This document shows, piece by piece, positions 15,437 to 24,514 of a DNA stretch of 64,000 nucleotides; position 1 is the first letter of the stretch, and each line of letters starts with the position of its first letter. The DNA is from Acidobacteriaceae bacterium (GTDB taxonomy: Bacteria; Acidobacteriota; Terriglobia; Bryobacterales; Bryobacteraceae), in NCBI GenBank assembly GCA_019233755.1, contig JAFAMD010000034.1, positions 29,059-93,058 on the forward strand. Reading direction: 5' to 3'. The position numbers and the translations under genes are program-made. The notes under the pieces were generated by a model. It was not told the DNA's origin. It made no database searches and was given only the letters and a program-made list of their open reading frames with translations.

Positions 15437-16702
15437 ATGACAGACGAGAAAGCAGCCGAACGAGGGCTGCGTGCCGGGAGTTTTCTGCAGGCACAAGACT
15501 TTGCATGGGCGCTGTTTGTGGCAGTGCTGATTCTGACCACCCCGGAGACAAATCACAATGCGACCATTTTGCTGATTCTGATCGGGGCGTTCGAGATTGT
15601 GGAGCCGCGGCTGAAGCTGTTCACTTCGCGGCGCGGGAAAATCGCTTCGATTGTTCTCAAAATGATCTTGAGCTACCTGTTGATCGGGTGGACACACGGC
15701 ATCGCGACCTATTACTATGCGATTTTCCTGATTCCAGTTGTCTCGACGGCCACATCATTCGAGATCGCCGGCGTGCTGGTGGTGGTGCTGTTATCCGCCG
15801 CGGCGTACTTTTCGTTCCTGCTGCCGGTTTTTATCGACTACAGCAATTTCGAGCTCCCGTCCGACTACCTGAGCCTCATGTGCTTGCGGGCTTCGTTCTA
15901 TGCGATCGTGGCGTTTCTGGTGTACCAGCAGGCCAGGGCCAAGCGGCAGGAGATGCAGCGGACAGAGGAAGCGGCGAAACGGCTGGCGGAATCGAACCGG
16001 CATCTGCGCCAGGCGCAAGCATCATTGCGGCGCAGCGAGCGGCTGGCCGCGCTCGGGCAGCTTACGGCAGGGATGGCACATGAACTCCGCAATCCGCTGG
16101 GCACGATCAAGGCCTCGGCGGAGATGCTGACAAAGGACTCGGTTAAACGGCGGCCGGAAGTAATGGCCGAGATGGCAGGATACATCGTGAGCGAGACGGA
16201 TCGGATAAACGGGCTGATCGCGAGCTTCCTCGATTTCGCGCGGCCGCTGCAGGTTCACCCGGCAATGGCGGATGTGCGGGTGGTGATGGAAGATGTTGTG
16301 CGGCAGCATGCCGAGTTGGCGCGAAGCCGCGAGGTGACAGTCGAGGTGAAGAGCGAAACGCCGCTGATGTTTGAGTTTGATGCAGACCTGATGCGCGTGG
16401 CGCTAGGCAACCTGGTGCAGAACGCGATTCAGGCGAGCGCGCCCGGCCAAAGAGTAGAGGTGCGTGCCGAGCAGCGCGACACGCAAGTGATGATCTTCGT
16501 AACGGACCATGGCCACGGCATTCAGCCGGAACATCTCGAAAACATCTTCAATCCGTTTTTCACGACGAAGCCCAAGGGGGTGGGATTGGGCCTGGCGATC
16601 GTCGCCAAGATAGTGGACGAGCATCATGGGAACATCAACGTTTTCAGCGAGCCGGGCAAAGGCACAAGATTCGAGATGGTCCTGCCCGCGTCGCAAGCAT
16701 AA
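15437..16702 (+). CDS. Membrane sensor histidine kinase (NtrB-like)
   Basis: A 421-residue kinase. About five or six membrane helices span residues 20-165, followed by a coiled coil (RQEMQRTEEAAKRLAESNRHL). The HisKA domain has AAGLQ-like LAALGQLTAGMAHELRNPLG with phospho-acceptor H215. The HATPase_c domain shows the N box (LGNLVQNAIQASA), a G1 box (DHGHGIQPEHLENIF) and FTTKPKGVGLGLAI. It lies 6 bp upstream of an NtrC-type response regulator, its cognate partner. The signal is unknown; the N-terminal domain is all membrane, with no large periplasmic loop. Confidence 0.9.
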   Translation: MTDEKAAERGLRAGSFLQAQDFAWALFVAVLILTTPETNHNATILLILIGAFEIVEPRLKLFTSRRGKIASIVLKMILSYLLIGWTHGIATYYYAIFLIPVVSTATSFEIAGVLVVVLLSAAAYFSFLLPVFIDYSNFELPSDYLSLMCLRASFYAIVAFLVYQQARAKRQEMQRTEEAAKRLAESNRHLRQAQASLRRSERLAALGQLTAGMAHELRNPLGTIKASAEMLTKDSVKRRPEVMAEMAGYIVSETDRINGLIASFLDFARPLQVHPAMADVRVVMEDVVRQHAELARSREVTVEVKSETPLMFEFDADLMRVALGNLVQNAIQASAPGQRVEVRAEQRDTQVMIFVTDHGHGIQPEHLENIFNPFFTTKPKGVGLGLAIVAKIVDEHHGNINVFSEPGKGTRFEMVLPASQA

Positions 16703-16708
16703 AAGACA

Positions 16709-18106
16709 ATGAGCGCAGGACGAATACTGGTTGTCGAAGACGAAGACAAACTCCGGCGGGTGATTCAACTCGAACTGGAATCGGCGGGTTTCGAAGTGGA
16801 TGGTGCGCCGACGGCCGAACAGGGATTACCGCTCGCCACAGTCGCGAACGTCGTCATCACCGATTTGCGGCTGCCCGGGATGAGCGGACTGGAGCTCATT
16901 CAGCAGCTGCAGGCTCGAGGCATACAGGCCGGAGTCATTGTGATTACCGCGCACGGCTCAGTAGACACGGCGGTAGAGGCGATGAAGCTGGGAGCGGCGG
17001 ATTTTCTGCAGAAGCCGTTCTCGCTCGATCACCTTTCGACAGTGGTGCAAAAGGTGATGGCCGTGCAATCGCTGCGCGCGGAAAACCAGCGCATGCGGGA
17101 CGAGCTCGACCAGCGGTACCAGTTCGGCAACATCATTGGGCGAAGCGCCGCGATGCGCGAAATCTTTCATACCGTCGAGCGCGTGGCGCCGACCCGCGCA
17201 ACCGTGCTGATTGCAGGCGAGAGCGGAGTGGGCAAGGACATGATTGCCCGGGCCATTCATCAAAATTCTCCGCGCCGCATGAAGCCGTACGTCAAAATAA
17301 ACTGCACTGCGCTGCCGGAGAACCTCATGGAGAGCGAGCTCTTTGGCTATGAAAAGGGTGCGTTCACGGGTGCAGCGGCAACGAAACCCGGCAAATTCGA
17401 GCAGGCCGACGGCGGCACGGTTTTCCTGGACGAGATTGGGGACGTGCCTGGAAACATCCAGGTCAAGCTGCTGCGCATCCTGCAGGAGCGACAATTTGAG
17501 CGGCTGGGTTCGAATGTCACGCGTGATGTGGATGTGCGGGTGATTGCCGCCACGAATGTCGATCTGCGGGCCGCGCTCGAGCAGGGGCGGTTCCGCGAGG
17601 ATCTGTATTACCGGCTCAATGTCGTGCCGGTCAGTGTGCCGCCCCTGCGCGAGCGCAAAGAAGACATTCCATTTCTGGCGATGCACTTCGTGCAGAAACT
17701 GTCGAGGGATCTGGGCTCGTTGGCAAAGGAGATCAGCCCGGCTGCCATCGACCGCCTGTTGACGCACTCGTGGCCAGGCAATGTGCGCGAGCTGGAGAAT
17801 ACGATCGAGCGAAGCCTGGTGCTGGCCCCCGACGAGATTCTGCAGCCGGCAGACATCCGCATTGAGGCGCCCCGTAATTCTCATCCGGTGGTTTCCGCGC
17901 AGGCTCCTCTACTTCCGGAGGGCGAGACCCTGGAGCATTGGGAACAGATGATGATTCGCGAGGCGCTGCGGCGTGCCAACGGGAACAAGAGCCAGGCGGC
18001 GCGCATGCTCGGCCTTACGCGGAATGCTTTGCGGTACCGCCTCTCCCAGATGGGGATGGAAACCGGTCCCGCCGAGGAACCGGAAGCGACCGGAGCCAAC
18101 CATTAG
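16709..18106 (+). CDS. NtrC-family sigma-54 response regulator
   Basis: A 465-residue activator of sigma-54 promoters. A receiver domain (residues 1-120) has phospho-acceptor D52 in VVITDLRLPGMSG. The AAA+ domain (about 140-370) has Walker A GESGVGKD, the sigma-54 contact loop GAFTGA, Walker B TVFLDEIGD and the arginine region PPLRERKEDIPF. The C-terminal Fis-type helix-turn-helix is LRRANGNKSQAARMLGLTRNALRYRL. It is cotranscribed with the upstream kinase. Target promoters are not identifiable in the window. Confidence 0.93.
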   Translation: MSAGRILVVEDEDKLRRVIQLELESAGFEVDGAPTAEQGLPLATVANVVITDLRLPGMSGLELIQQLQARGIQAGVIVITAHGSVDTAVEAMKLGAADFLQKPFSLDHLSTVVQKVMAVQSLRAENQRMRDELDQRYQFGNIIGRSAAMREIFHTVERVAPTRATVLIAGESGVGKDMIARAIHQNSPRRMKPYVKINCTALPENLMESELFGYEKGAFTGAAATKPGKFEQADGGTVFLDEIGDVPGNIQVKLLRILQERQFERLGSNVTRDVDVRVIAATNVDLRAALEQGRFREDLYYRLNVVPVSVPPLRERKEDIPFLAMHFVQKLSRDLGSLAKEISPAAIDRLLTHSWPGNVRELENTIERSLVLAPDEILQPADIRIEAPRNSHPVVSAQAPLLPEGETLEHWEQMMIREALRRANGNKSQAARMLGLTRNALRYRLSQMGMETGPAEEPEATGANH

Positions 18107-18122
18107 AGCAGCGAACTGTACA

Positions 18123-18152
18123 TCGGAGGACGCCTGCCGCAGCATCCTCCGA
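18123..18152. terminator. Bidirectional hairpin between convergent genes
   Basis: TCGGAGGA and TCCTCCGA form a perfect 8-bp stem with two further internal GC pairs. It lies between the stops of the NtrC-type regulator and the phosphoesterase and could serve both. There is no strong T-run. Confidence 0.55.
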
Positions 18153-18181
18153 ATCACAGCATGTTTCCGCTAATCGGCTGA

Positions 18182-20128
18182 TCAGCGTGGAAACTTGAAC
18201 ATCTCCATCAAGTCTCCGATCGCCGGGCTGTTGAGAGGAACGTACGGGTTATCGGCGGCTGTCTTCGGATTCGGGAGATTATCCCGGCTCCGGTCCGTTA
18301 GCGGCGTAAGACCCCAGTTCTTCTCGATGAACTTCAGAATCGACACGTGGTCGTAGTACTGATGGACGACTCGTCCGCCTTTCGAAAAAGGAGAGACCAC
18401 AATGAGCGGAATCCGCGTCCCGTCGCCGAAGAAATCGAGGGGTTGTATGTAACCGGAATCGTAGTAGCCCCCGCCTTCGTCGAACGTGATGAACACCGCG
18501 GTATCAGCCCAAAGTTTTGGGTTCTCCTCGAGAGCGGTAAGGATCTTCTTCACGAAGCCTTCAAACAAGTCGAGTTTTGAAGACGCCGGATGTCCGTCAA
18601 CAAAACCGCTTGGCTTGACGATCGAGACTGCCGGCAGGTTGTCCGTCGCGACATCCTGATAAAAGGCCCGGAGGTCATTGATGTGCTCCTGCCGTAAAGT
18701 CGGGCTGGACATGATCGACGTCGAATATTGGAACGGGTTGCAGATGTTGCAGTACTGGTTGTACGGATTGGCAAAGGCCGGATCGGTTACGAAAAGGTCC
18801 CAGCCTTCCCCGTAGTACTTAAACGAGATGTTCTTCTCGAGCAGCTCATCCCCGATGTGGCGAACGGAGGTGGGCGGGATCGTAAATGGCGAATAGAGGA
18901 TGCCCAGGGTGCCGTCGCCGTTATAACCGGGATTGTAATTGTTCACCAGGTAGTAGCGGCCGCTCTGGCAGTTGGACGGAACCGGGCGTTCCAATGATTT
19001 GAGGTAGTCCCGGACGGCGGTTACCCCGGGCTGCCTCAGATCGCTGCAGTTCACGTAGCTTCCACCGGAGTATCCATCCTGCCGGTAGTAGTTATTGGTT
19101 CCCTGCTGCGGGTCAGGGTCCTCAATCTGGTTTACCGGCGGCCTCCTCGGATTGCCTTTGCCGTCGCTGTACCAGATCGCATCGCCATACCCAAACATGA
19201 TATGGTTTGCCCCAGTGCCGCCCATCACCGACTGGTGGAAGTTATCGCTCAGCGTGTACTGGTCCGCGAGGCTCTTCAGATATGGTGCATCACCCTTCAG
19301 CACGTTGTAGAAGCCCATGGCCGTCGAGCCCTCACCGGTTGACGTTTCCGAGAAGCCCGGCGGCTGCGGCTTACCGTTGCTCCCCGCTCCAACAGAGGTT
19401 TCCACCCATGGAAAAAGATCATTCAAGCAGCCGCTGGGGTTCTCCGCAGTCGCGAAATCCGCATTGCAATCGACCTGCTGCCACATCTGAAAGAAACGGT
19501 GGACCGGGCTGGATGCATAGTCGTCGTACTTTATGAACGGCGTGATTTGGAAAACGCCCTCGCGCAGCGATTTCGCATCCGGAAGTCTCGTATCTATCGA
19601 ATGGGCTGGCAGTCCCGTCGCGCCGGTCAACAGGAATTGGTTATAGGTCGGGTAAAGGCCGGGCTCGGCCAACGTAGCAACATACAATGTCTCGAAGGGT
19701 GCGGGACTGGTGTCGCTGGCACTTTTTGGAGCGCCGTCCGTCATGAGCGGGGGAAGAACATAATAAAACGACTTTCCACCCGGACTGATTGAGTAGGCCG
19801 ATTTGTTGATGGCAGAGTACTGTGCCGAAAGGAAGTAGTTCGGGCCGGGACTCCCGTCCTCGTCGATGATCCCTTTGGACAGCAGGTTCGAGACAGTTTG
19901 TCCAGCTTTGGGTTTGTAAGTGGCGAAGACGTGATCAAATGTGCGATTCTCGCCGATGATAACGATCGCGTGCTTAATCGGCGTGTGTGTCGAGACCTGC
20001 GCTTGGGGTTGCTCCTGAGCGTATGCGGTAGCGGGAATTCCGGTGACGGCCAACAGGGTAGCCAGCATGACGGCGGTGCACTGCGCCGGACGGCCCGCAG
20101 CGCGAGTTCCAGTTCGTTTCCTTTTCAT
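18182..20128 (-). CDS. Exported phosphoesterase (phospholipase C / AcpA family)
   Basis: A 648-residue secreted enzyme of the alkaline-phosphatase fold. The signal peptide ends near ATAYAQEQ. Family marks are HAIVIIGENRTFDHVFATY near the N-terminus (metal and nucleophile region), GGTGANHIMFGYGDAIWYSD in the middle and VFITFDEGGGYYDSG near the C-terminus. Relatives cleave phospholipids or phosphomonoesters; the substrate here is not known. ATG 20128 places the signal peptide at the N-terminus, unlike the longer upstream frame. It converges on the NtrC gene. Confidence 0.85.
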   Translation of the reverse strand: MKRKRTGTRAAGRPAQCTAVMLATLLAVTGIPATAYAQEQPQAQVSTHTPIKHAIVIIGENRTFDHVFATYKPKAGQTVSNLLSKGIIDEDGSPGPNYFLSAQYSAINKSAYSISPGGKSFYYVLPPLMTDGAPKSASDTSPAPFETLYVATLAEPGLYPTYNQFLLTGATGLPAHSIDTRLPDAKSLREGVFQITPFIKYDDYASSPVHRFFQMWQQVDCNADFATAENPSGCLNDLFPWVETSVGAGSNGKPQPPGFSETSTGEGSTAMGFYNVLKGDAPYLKSLADQYTLSDNFHQSVMGGTGANHIMFGYGDAIWYSDGKGNPRRPPVNQIEDPDPQQGTNNYYRQDGYSGGSYVNCSDLRQPGVTAVRDYLKSLERPVPSNCQSGRYYLVNNYNPGYNGDGTLGILYSPFTIPPTSVRHIGDELLEKNISFKYYGEGWDLFVTDPAFANPYNQYCNICNPFQYSTSIMSSPTLRQEHINDLRAFYQDVATDNLPAVSIVKPSGFVDGHPASSKLDLFEGFVKKILTALEENPKLWADTAVFITFDEGGGYYDSGYIQPLDFFGDGTRIPLIVVSPFSKGGRVVHQYYDHVSILKFIEKNWGLTPLTDRSRDNLPNPKTAADNPYVPLNSPAIGDLMEMFKFPR

Positions 20129-20354
20129 GGTTGACCTTTCGAAGAACGCTTCTAGCCTTGGGGGGTCTGCCGCATCGCGGCAGAGGAAGAGTAGGGGTTC
20201 GTTGTTAAACCCGCGTGAACGAACCATGAACCAGCGGTGAACCAGTAGAGCTGCGAGCAGCAGCCGGCCTCCTCGAAGACGCGATCGGGCTTGGGTAGTT
20301 CGCCCGAGACAAATCGAATTGCGGGGAAATGCCGGACCGGGCTACCCCCAAACC

Positions 20355-20474
20355 CCTGCTAAACTAAGAGGCTGAGTCTCGCGTTGGAGACGGAGGGGTA
20401 CTTACGTGCCCGAAGTCGCTCGCCGCCGTTAAGGTCCCGGCCGACAAAGTTCTAAGGAGTGGAAGCGCTTTTCG
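20355..20474 (+). promoter_or_regulatory. Structured leader of metK, unidentified
   Basis: Upstream of metK. Hairpin 1 is GTCTC-gcgttg-GAGAC at 20376-20391. Hairpin 2 is GGGTAC-ttac-GTGCCC at 20396-20411. A third GCCG/CGGC-rich segment lies at about 20422-20452, before the AAGGAG ribosome binding site at 20453-20458. The rest of the 20129-20354 gap holds the signal-peptide gene's upstream region and a CTTGGG/CCCGAG hairpin near 20289. I do not recognise the known SAM, SAH or cobalamin riboswitch consensus sequences, but a metK leader with back-to-back hairpins fits a regulatory RNA. Confidence 0.45.
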
Positions 20475-21629
20475 ATGAAATATATCTTCACGTCTGAATC
20501 GGTGACGGAAGGTCATCCGGACAAGATTGCAGACCAGGTCTCGGATGCGGTACTGGACGCCGTGCTGGCCGACGACCCCACCGGGCGCGTGGCGTGCGAA
20601 ACGCTGGTCACCACGGGCGTTTGCGTAGTCGCGGGCGAGATCACTACCAAGACCTACGTCGACGTGCCGCGGCTGGTGCGCAGCGTCATCGATCACATTG
20701 GTTACAACGATGCCTCTTTTGGCTTCGATTCCAAGACCTGCGCGGTGGTGAACATGATCCAGGCCCAGTCGCCCGACATCGCCATGGGTGTCGACGTCGG
20801 GGGCGCCGGCGACCAGGGCCTCATGTTCGGCTTCGCGTGCGATGAAACGCCGGAGCTTATGCCGCTGCCCATCATGCTGGCGCACAAGCTCGTCCGGCAG
20901 TTGAGCGAATCGCGCCGCAGCGGCGAAGTGCCGTATCTGCGGCCCGACGGCAAGAGCCAGGTCAGCGTCGAGTATGTCGACGGCAAGCCGAAGCGCATCG
21001 ACGCAGTGGTCGTTTCCACGCAGCACCACGAGGATATCGCTTCGGAGCAGATCGAGAAGGACATCAAAAAGTTCATCATCAACCCGGTGATCCCCTCGGG
21101 CATGATTGATTCCCACACGAAGTTCCATATCAACCCGACCGGCCGGTTCGTCATCGGCGGTCCGCACGGGGACACGGGCCTTACCGGACGCAAGATTATC
21201 GTCGACACCTACGGTGGAATGGGCCGGCACGGCGGTGGCGCGTTCTCCGGAAAAGACCCGACAAAAGTCGACCGTTCCGCCTGCTACATGGCCCGCTACG
21301 TCGCCAAGAACATCGTGGCCGCCGGCCTCGCGTCACGCGCCGAGGTCCAGCTCGCGTATGCCATTGGCGTGGCTGAGCCGGTTTCCGTCATGGTCAACAG
21401 CTTTGGCACCGGCAAAATTGAAGATCAGCGCCTTGCCGAAATCGTTCGCGAGAACTTCTCGCTGACCCCGGCCAGTATGATCAAGCAGCTGAACCTGCGC
21501 CGCCCCATCTACCGCAAGACCGCGGCTTTCGGCCACTTTGGCCGCACGGAAGAGACCTTCAGTTGGGAAGCCGCCGATAAAGCGGAGGCGCTGCGCGAAG
21601 CTGCACAATTGACCGCCGCAAACGCGTAG
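20475..21629 (+). CDS. metK: S-adenosylmethionine synthetase
   Basis: Makes SAM from methionine and ATP. All three family marks are present: the N-terminal [20 protein letters not shown] with the catalytic His and metal-binding residues, [10 protein letters not shown], and [16 protein letters not shown]. The 384-residue length is typical. A divergent AdoHcyase-like gene follows after 58 bp on the same strand, so the two probably form a methyl-cycle unit. The start is preceded by a long structured leader that may regulate the gene. Confidence 0.97.
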   Translation: MKYIFTSESVTEGHPDKIADQVSDAVLDAVLADDPTGRVACETLVTTGVCVVAGEITTKTYVDVPRLVRSVIDHIGYNDASFGFDSKTCAVVNMIQAQSPDIAMGVDVGGAGDQGLMFGFACDETPELMPLPIMLAHKLVRQLSESRRSGEVPYLRPDGKSQVSVEYVDGKPKRIDAVVVSTQHHEDIASEQIEKDIKKFIINPVIPSGMIDSHTKFHINPTGRFVIGGPHGDTGLTGRKIIVDTYGGMGRHGGGAFSGKDPTKVDRSACYMARYVAKNIVAAGLASRAEVQLAYAIGVAEPVSVMVNSFGTGKIEDQRLAEIVRENFSLTPASMIKQLNLRRPIYRKTAAFGHFGRTEETFSWEAADKAEALREAAQLTAANA

Positions 21630-21687
21630 GTTAACGCGTGAGTTTATATCCCAGAACTGTGACGACTAGAGGTACCCAAGGGAGATT

Positions 21688-22983
21688 ATGTCGAAAAGCA
21701 GAGCTCCATCCGTACCCTGTGACGTCAAAGATCCGGCTTTAGCGGAGAGCGGCAAGGCGCGCATTGAATGGGCATTCCATTCGATGAGCGTCTTGCAGCA
21801 CATCCGGAAGCAGTTCATCAAAACCCAGCCTTTCCGCGAGGTCCGCATCGCCTTCTGCGGCCCTATCACCCCCGAGTCCGCCAACCTTGCCATCGCCTTG
21901 CGCGACGGCGGCGGCGAGCCCTGGCTTTGTGCCTCCGACGCGCGTTCCACGCACGACGACGTCGCCGCAAGCCTCGTGCGTGACTATCACATGCCTGTTT
22001 TCGCGTTTCGCGAAGAGTCCAGCGAGGCCCTGGCCGCCCATGCTGCCGCGATTCTGCAGCCCAGGCCGCAGTTGCTGATCGATGAGGGCTGCCGCCTGAC
22101 CCAGGCTTTGCAAAGTCTCGATCCCGAGTTCCTGCCCGAAGTTATCGGCGCCATTGAGTCGGACCAGGCAGGGGTAGACTGTTTGCGCGCTCTCTCGCGA
22201 AAACAGGCACTGCCCGTCCCGGTGATCTCCCAAACCGGCATTCCGGTCAAGGACCATTTCGCAAAGCGTTACGGCACCGCCGAGTCGGTTGTCGGCGCCA
22301 TTGCCGAAAAGACGAATGTCCTCCTTGCCGGTCTGACTGCCGTTATTGCCGGATTCGGCGAAGCCGGACGTGCCATTGCCGCCAAACTGCGGGAAGCCGG
22401 CGCGCACGTAATCGTAACGGAAGTCGACGCGGTGCGTGCGCTCGAGGCGACAATGGAAGGCTATCGGGTGATGACCATGGCGGACGCTGCCGCGCTCGCC
22501 GATCTGGCCATTACGGTCACCGGCAATCGCAGCGTGATCGGCCGCGATCACTTCGACAAATTCAAGAACGGCGCGATTCTCTGCAATGCCGGCTGTTCGG
22601 CCGTCGAGATCGACGTGGAAGCGCTGCGCTCTGCCGCCATGTCGCGCCGCGAGTGCCGGGACAGCGTTGACGAGTTCTCCATGCGTGACGGGCGCAAGCT
22701 CTTTCTCCTCTCTTCCGGAGAGCCGCTGGTCCGCCCAGGCGAAGGCTACCCCTCAGCCGTCCAAGACATCGCCTTTGCCATTCAGGCCCTGAGTGCGGAA
22801 TACTTAATAAAGCGCCGCTCGCTGCTCGAAAAGGCCGTACACCCGGTTCCGGCCGACGTCGGCCCGCTGGTAGCGAAAATAAAACTAGAATCGATGGGCC
22901 TGAAAATCGATCGTCTTACGGTCGAGCAGGAGCAGTATTTAGGAATTCGCCTCGCCCAAGCAGCCGGCTCACAGCAGCCGTAA
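21688..22983 (+). CDS. Divergent S-adenosylhomocysteine hydrolase-like protein
   Basis: A 431-residue protein with the AdoHcyase layout: N-terminal catalytic-fold region (STHDDVAASL near 90; D132, E157), Rossmann fold GFGEAGRAIAAKLREAGAHV near 222-240, and the C-terminal LTVEQEQYLGI tail. Several residues normally invariant in AhcY differ. The KSKFDN segment reads VKDHFAKR, keeping Lys (K188) but losing the Asp and Asn. NIGHFDVEID reads NAGCSAVEID, and the GHP motif reads GYP (Y354). It may be a paralogue with altered chemistry rather than true AhcY, despite its place after metK. The residue comparison is from memory of the family. Confidence 0.7.
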   Translation: MSKSRAPSVPCDVKDPALAESGKARIEWAFHSMSVLQHIRKQFIKTQPFREVRIAFCGPITPESANLAIALRDGGGEPWLCASDARSTHDDVAASLVRDYHMPVFAFREESSEALAAHAAAILQPRPQLLIDEGCRLTQALQSLDPEFLPEVIGAIESDQAGVDCLRALSRKQALPVPVISQTGIPVKDHFAKRYGTAESVVGAIAEKTNVLLAGLTAVIAGFGEAGRAIAAKLREAGAHVIVTEVDAVRALEATMEGYRVMTMADAAALADLAITVTGNRSVIGRDHFDKFKNGAILCNAGCSAVEIDVEALRSAAMSRRECRDSVDEFSMRDGRKLFLLSSGEPLVRPGEGYPSAVQDIAFAIQALSAEYLIKRRSLLEKAVHPVPADVGPLVAKIKLESMGLKIDRLTVEQEQYLGIRLAQAAGSQQP

Positions 22984-23015
22984 GGCCCTTCCGGGCCGCA
23001 ATCGCAAGGAGCGAT
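22984..23015 (+). terminator. Paired hairpins after the AdoHcyase-like gene
   Basis: GGCCC-ttcc-GGGCC at 22984-22997 and ATCGC-aagga-GCGAT at 23001-23015 lie directly after the stop. There is no T-run, so attenuation or an mRNA end structure is as likely as intrinsic termination. Confidence 0.35.
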
Positions 23016-23097
23016 CTTAGGGGCATTTGCGGCGGTTGTCAGGAGACGCGTGCGTATCTTCCTCGGTCCGCGCCGCATCAAATAAGGGAAAAGTATA

Positions 23098-24357
23098 GTG
23101 TCAACACCAGCAACAGATTGCAAGCGTTCGATTGAAATTGAGATTCCGCTCGACCAGGTGGAACGCGCCCGCGAGCGCGTCACGAATTCCATTAAGGAGC
23201 GGGTCCGCCTGCCGGGCTTCCGTCCGGGCAAGGCGCCGGTCAGCATGATTCAATCGCGCTTCGAGGGCGAGATCCGGCATGAGGTGCTCGATGTTCTGCT
23301 GCCCGAGGCGTTCCGCGAACGCGTCCAAAAGGAAGATTTGAAGGTTGTCGGCCAGCCGAATATTTCGGATCTCCAGTTCGAGGCCGGCCAGCCAATTCGC
23401 TTCAAGGCCGAGTTCGAAGTCGCTCCCGAGTTTGAGTTAAGCGAGTACCGTGGCCTGCCGGTGAAATACGAAGAGCCTTCGGTCACGGACGAAGAGGTGG
23501 GCAAGCGGCTCGAAACCATGCTCGAGAGCAAGGCTGAATACCCCAACCAGGATCCGCGTCCCATCGAGAGCGGTGATTATGTGCTGGTGCACCTGAAAAC
23601 CCTGTCCGGGGTAGCTGAAGCTATCGAGCAGGACGTCCAGATCCATGTCGGCGCGGAAGACACCGTGCCCGGCTTTAACGAAGCTCTGCTCGGCGCCAAT
23701 CCGGATGACGTGAAGGAAGTGGAAATCACTTATCCCGAAGATTATGGGCAGGAGAACCTCTCGGGCAAGACGGTGCGCTTCGAAATCACGCCCAAGTTTA
23801 TCCGTAAAAAGGAACTGCCGCCGCTCGATGATGAGTTCGCCCGCGACTTGGGCGATTACCAGAATCTCGATGAACTGCGTGAGGCCGTCAGGAAATCGAT
23901 TTATCACGAGAAGCAGTACGTAGCGCAGCAGGAAGCCAAGGAAGCGCTCATCGACCGGCTGGTCGAAGGCAACGACTTCCCGATTCCTGAAGCCTACATC
24001 GACCGCCAGATTGAAAACCAGGTACGTATGCAATTGCGCAGCCTGGCAGGGCAGGGCGTCGATCCCAGCAAGATCAAGCTTGATTGGGAGAAAGTAAAGG
24101 AAAACCAGCGCGACAAGGCGGTCCGCAATGTGCGAGCCTCGCTGCTGCTCGAGAAAATTGCCGGGAAGGAAGGCATCGCTGCAACGAAGGACGAAGTGGA
24201 TCGTGAACTTCAGCGCATTGCCCGCCAAGAGCGTGAAGCAGTAGCGGTTACGCGCGCACGGCTGGAAAAGGAGGGGGCGCTGGGCCGCATCGCCGGTGCC
24301 ATCCAGACCGAAAAGACCCTGCAATTTCTGTTCGACCAGGCCCAAAAGCAGGCATAG
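23098..24357 (+). CDS. tig: Trigger factor
   Basis: Ribosome-associated chaperone and prolyl isomerase. The ribosome-docking signature GFRPGKAP lies near residue 40 within the N-terminal domain. An FKBP-like PPIase domain runs from about 150 to 245 (DYVLVHLKTLSG, VPGFNEALLG, EITYPEDYGQENLSGKTV). The long helical C-terminal domain, with IPEAYIDRQIENQVRMQL, fills the rest. GTG 23098 is the only plausible start. It heads the quality-control block tig-clpX-lon. The length (419) is normal. Confidence 0.93.
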   Translation: MSTPATDCKRSIEIEIPLDQVERARERVTNSIKERVRLPGFRPGKAPVSMIQSRFEGEIRHEVLDVLLPEAFRERVQKEDLKVVGQPNISDLQFEAGQPIRFKAEFEVAPEFELSEYRGLPVKYEEPSVTDEEVGKRLETMLESKAEYPNQDPRPIESGDYVLVHLKTLSGVAEAIEQDVQIHVGAEDTVPGFNEALLGANPDDVKEVEITYPEDYGQENLSGKTVRFEITPKFIRKKELPPLDDEFARDLGDYQNLDELREAVRKSIYHEKQYVAQQEAKEALIDRLVEGNDFPIPEAYIDRQIENQVRMQLRSLAGQGVDPSKIKLDWEKVKENQRDKAVRNVRASLLLEKIAGKEGIAATKDEVDRELQRIARQEREAVAVTRARLEKEGALGRIAGAIQTEKTLQFLFDQAQKQA

Positions 24358-24414
24358 GCTGGACCTGTCCGGCTTATGCCACTAGTACCCTTGCCCCGTG
24401 AGGTTGCAGTTTTC

Positions 24415-24446
24415 TCACCTGAGAGGTGACCTAGTGCTGATATACT
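24415..24446 (+). promoter_or_regulatory. clpX promoter candidate with dyad
   Basis: An extended -10 TGATATACT (core 24441-24446) lies 68 bp before the clpX start. Immediately upstream, TCACCT-gag-AGGTGA (24415-24429) is a perfect 6+3+6 dyad covering the -35 zone, where no good TTGACA is seen. It may be an operator or an activator site. The remaining tig-clpX gap shows no further signal and no clpP gene. Confidence 0.4.
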
Positions 24447-24514
24447 GGGGTTGAAAATTCTTCCGATCAGGGCAATAGGGATCTCTTGATCTTTCTGTCT
24501 TTAGGAGAACCAGC

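Noticed and set aside
16958..17884. Long minus-strand frame opposite the NtrC-type regulator
   Set aside because: GC-rich antisense frame of a clear gene.
20364..21230. 288-residue minus-strand frame over metK
   Set aside because: Antisense shadow with no recognisable family.
21739..22551. Minus-strand frame over the AdoHcyase-like gene
   Set aside because: Antisense shadow.
23437..24345. Minus-strand frame over tig
   Set aside because: Antisense shadow of the trigger factor gene.
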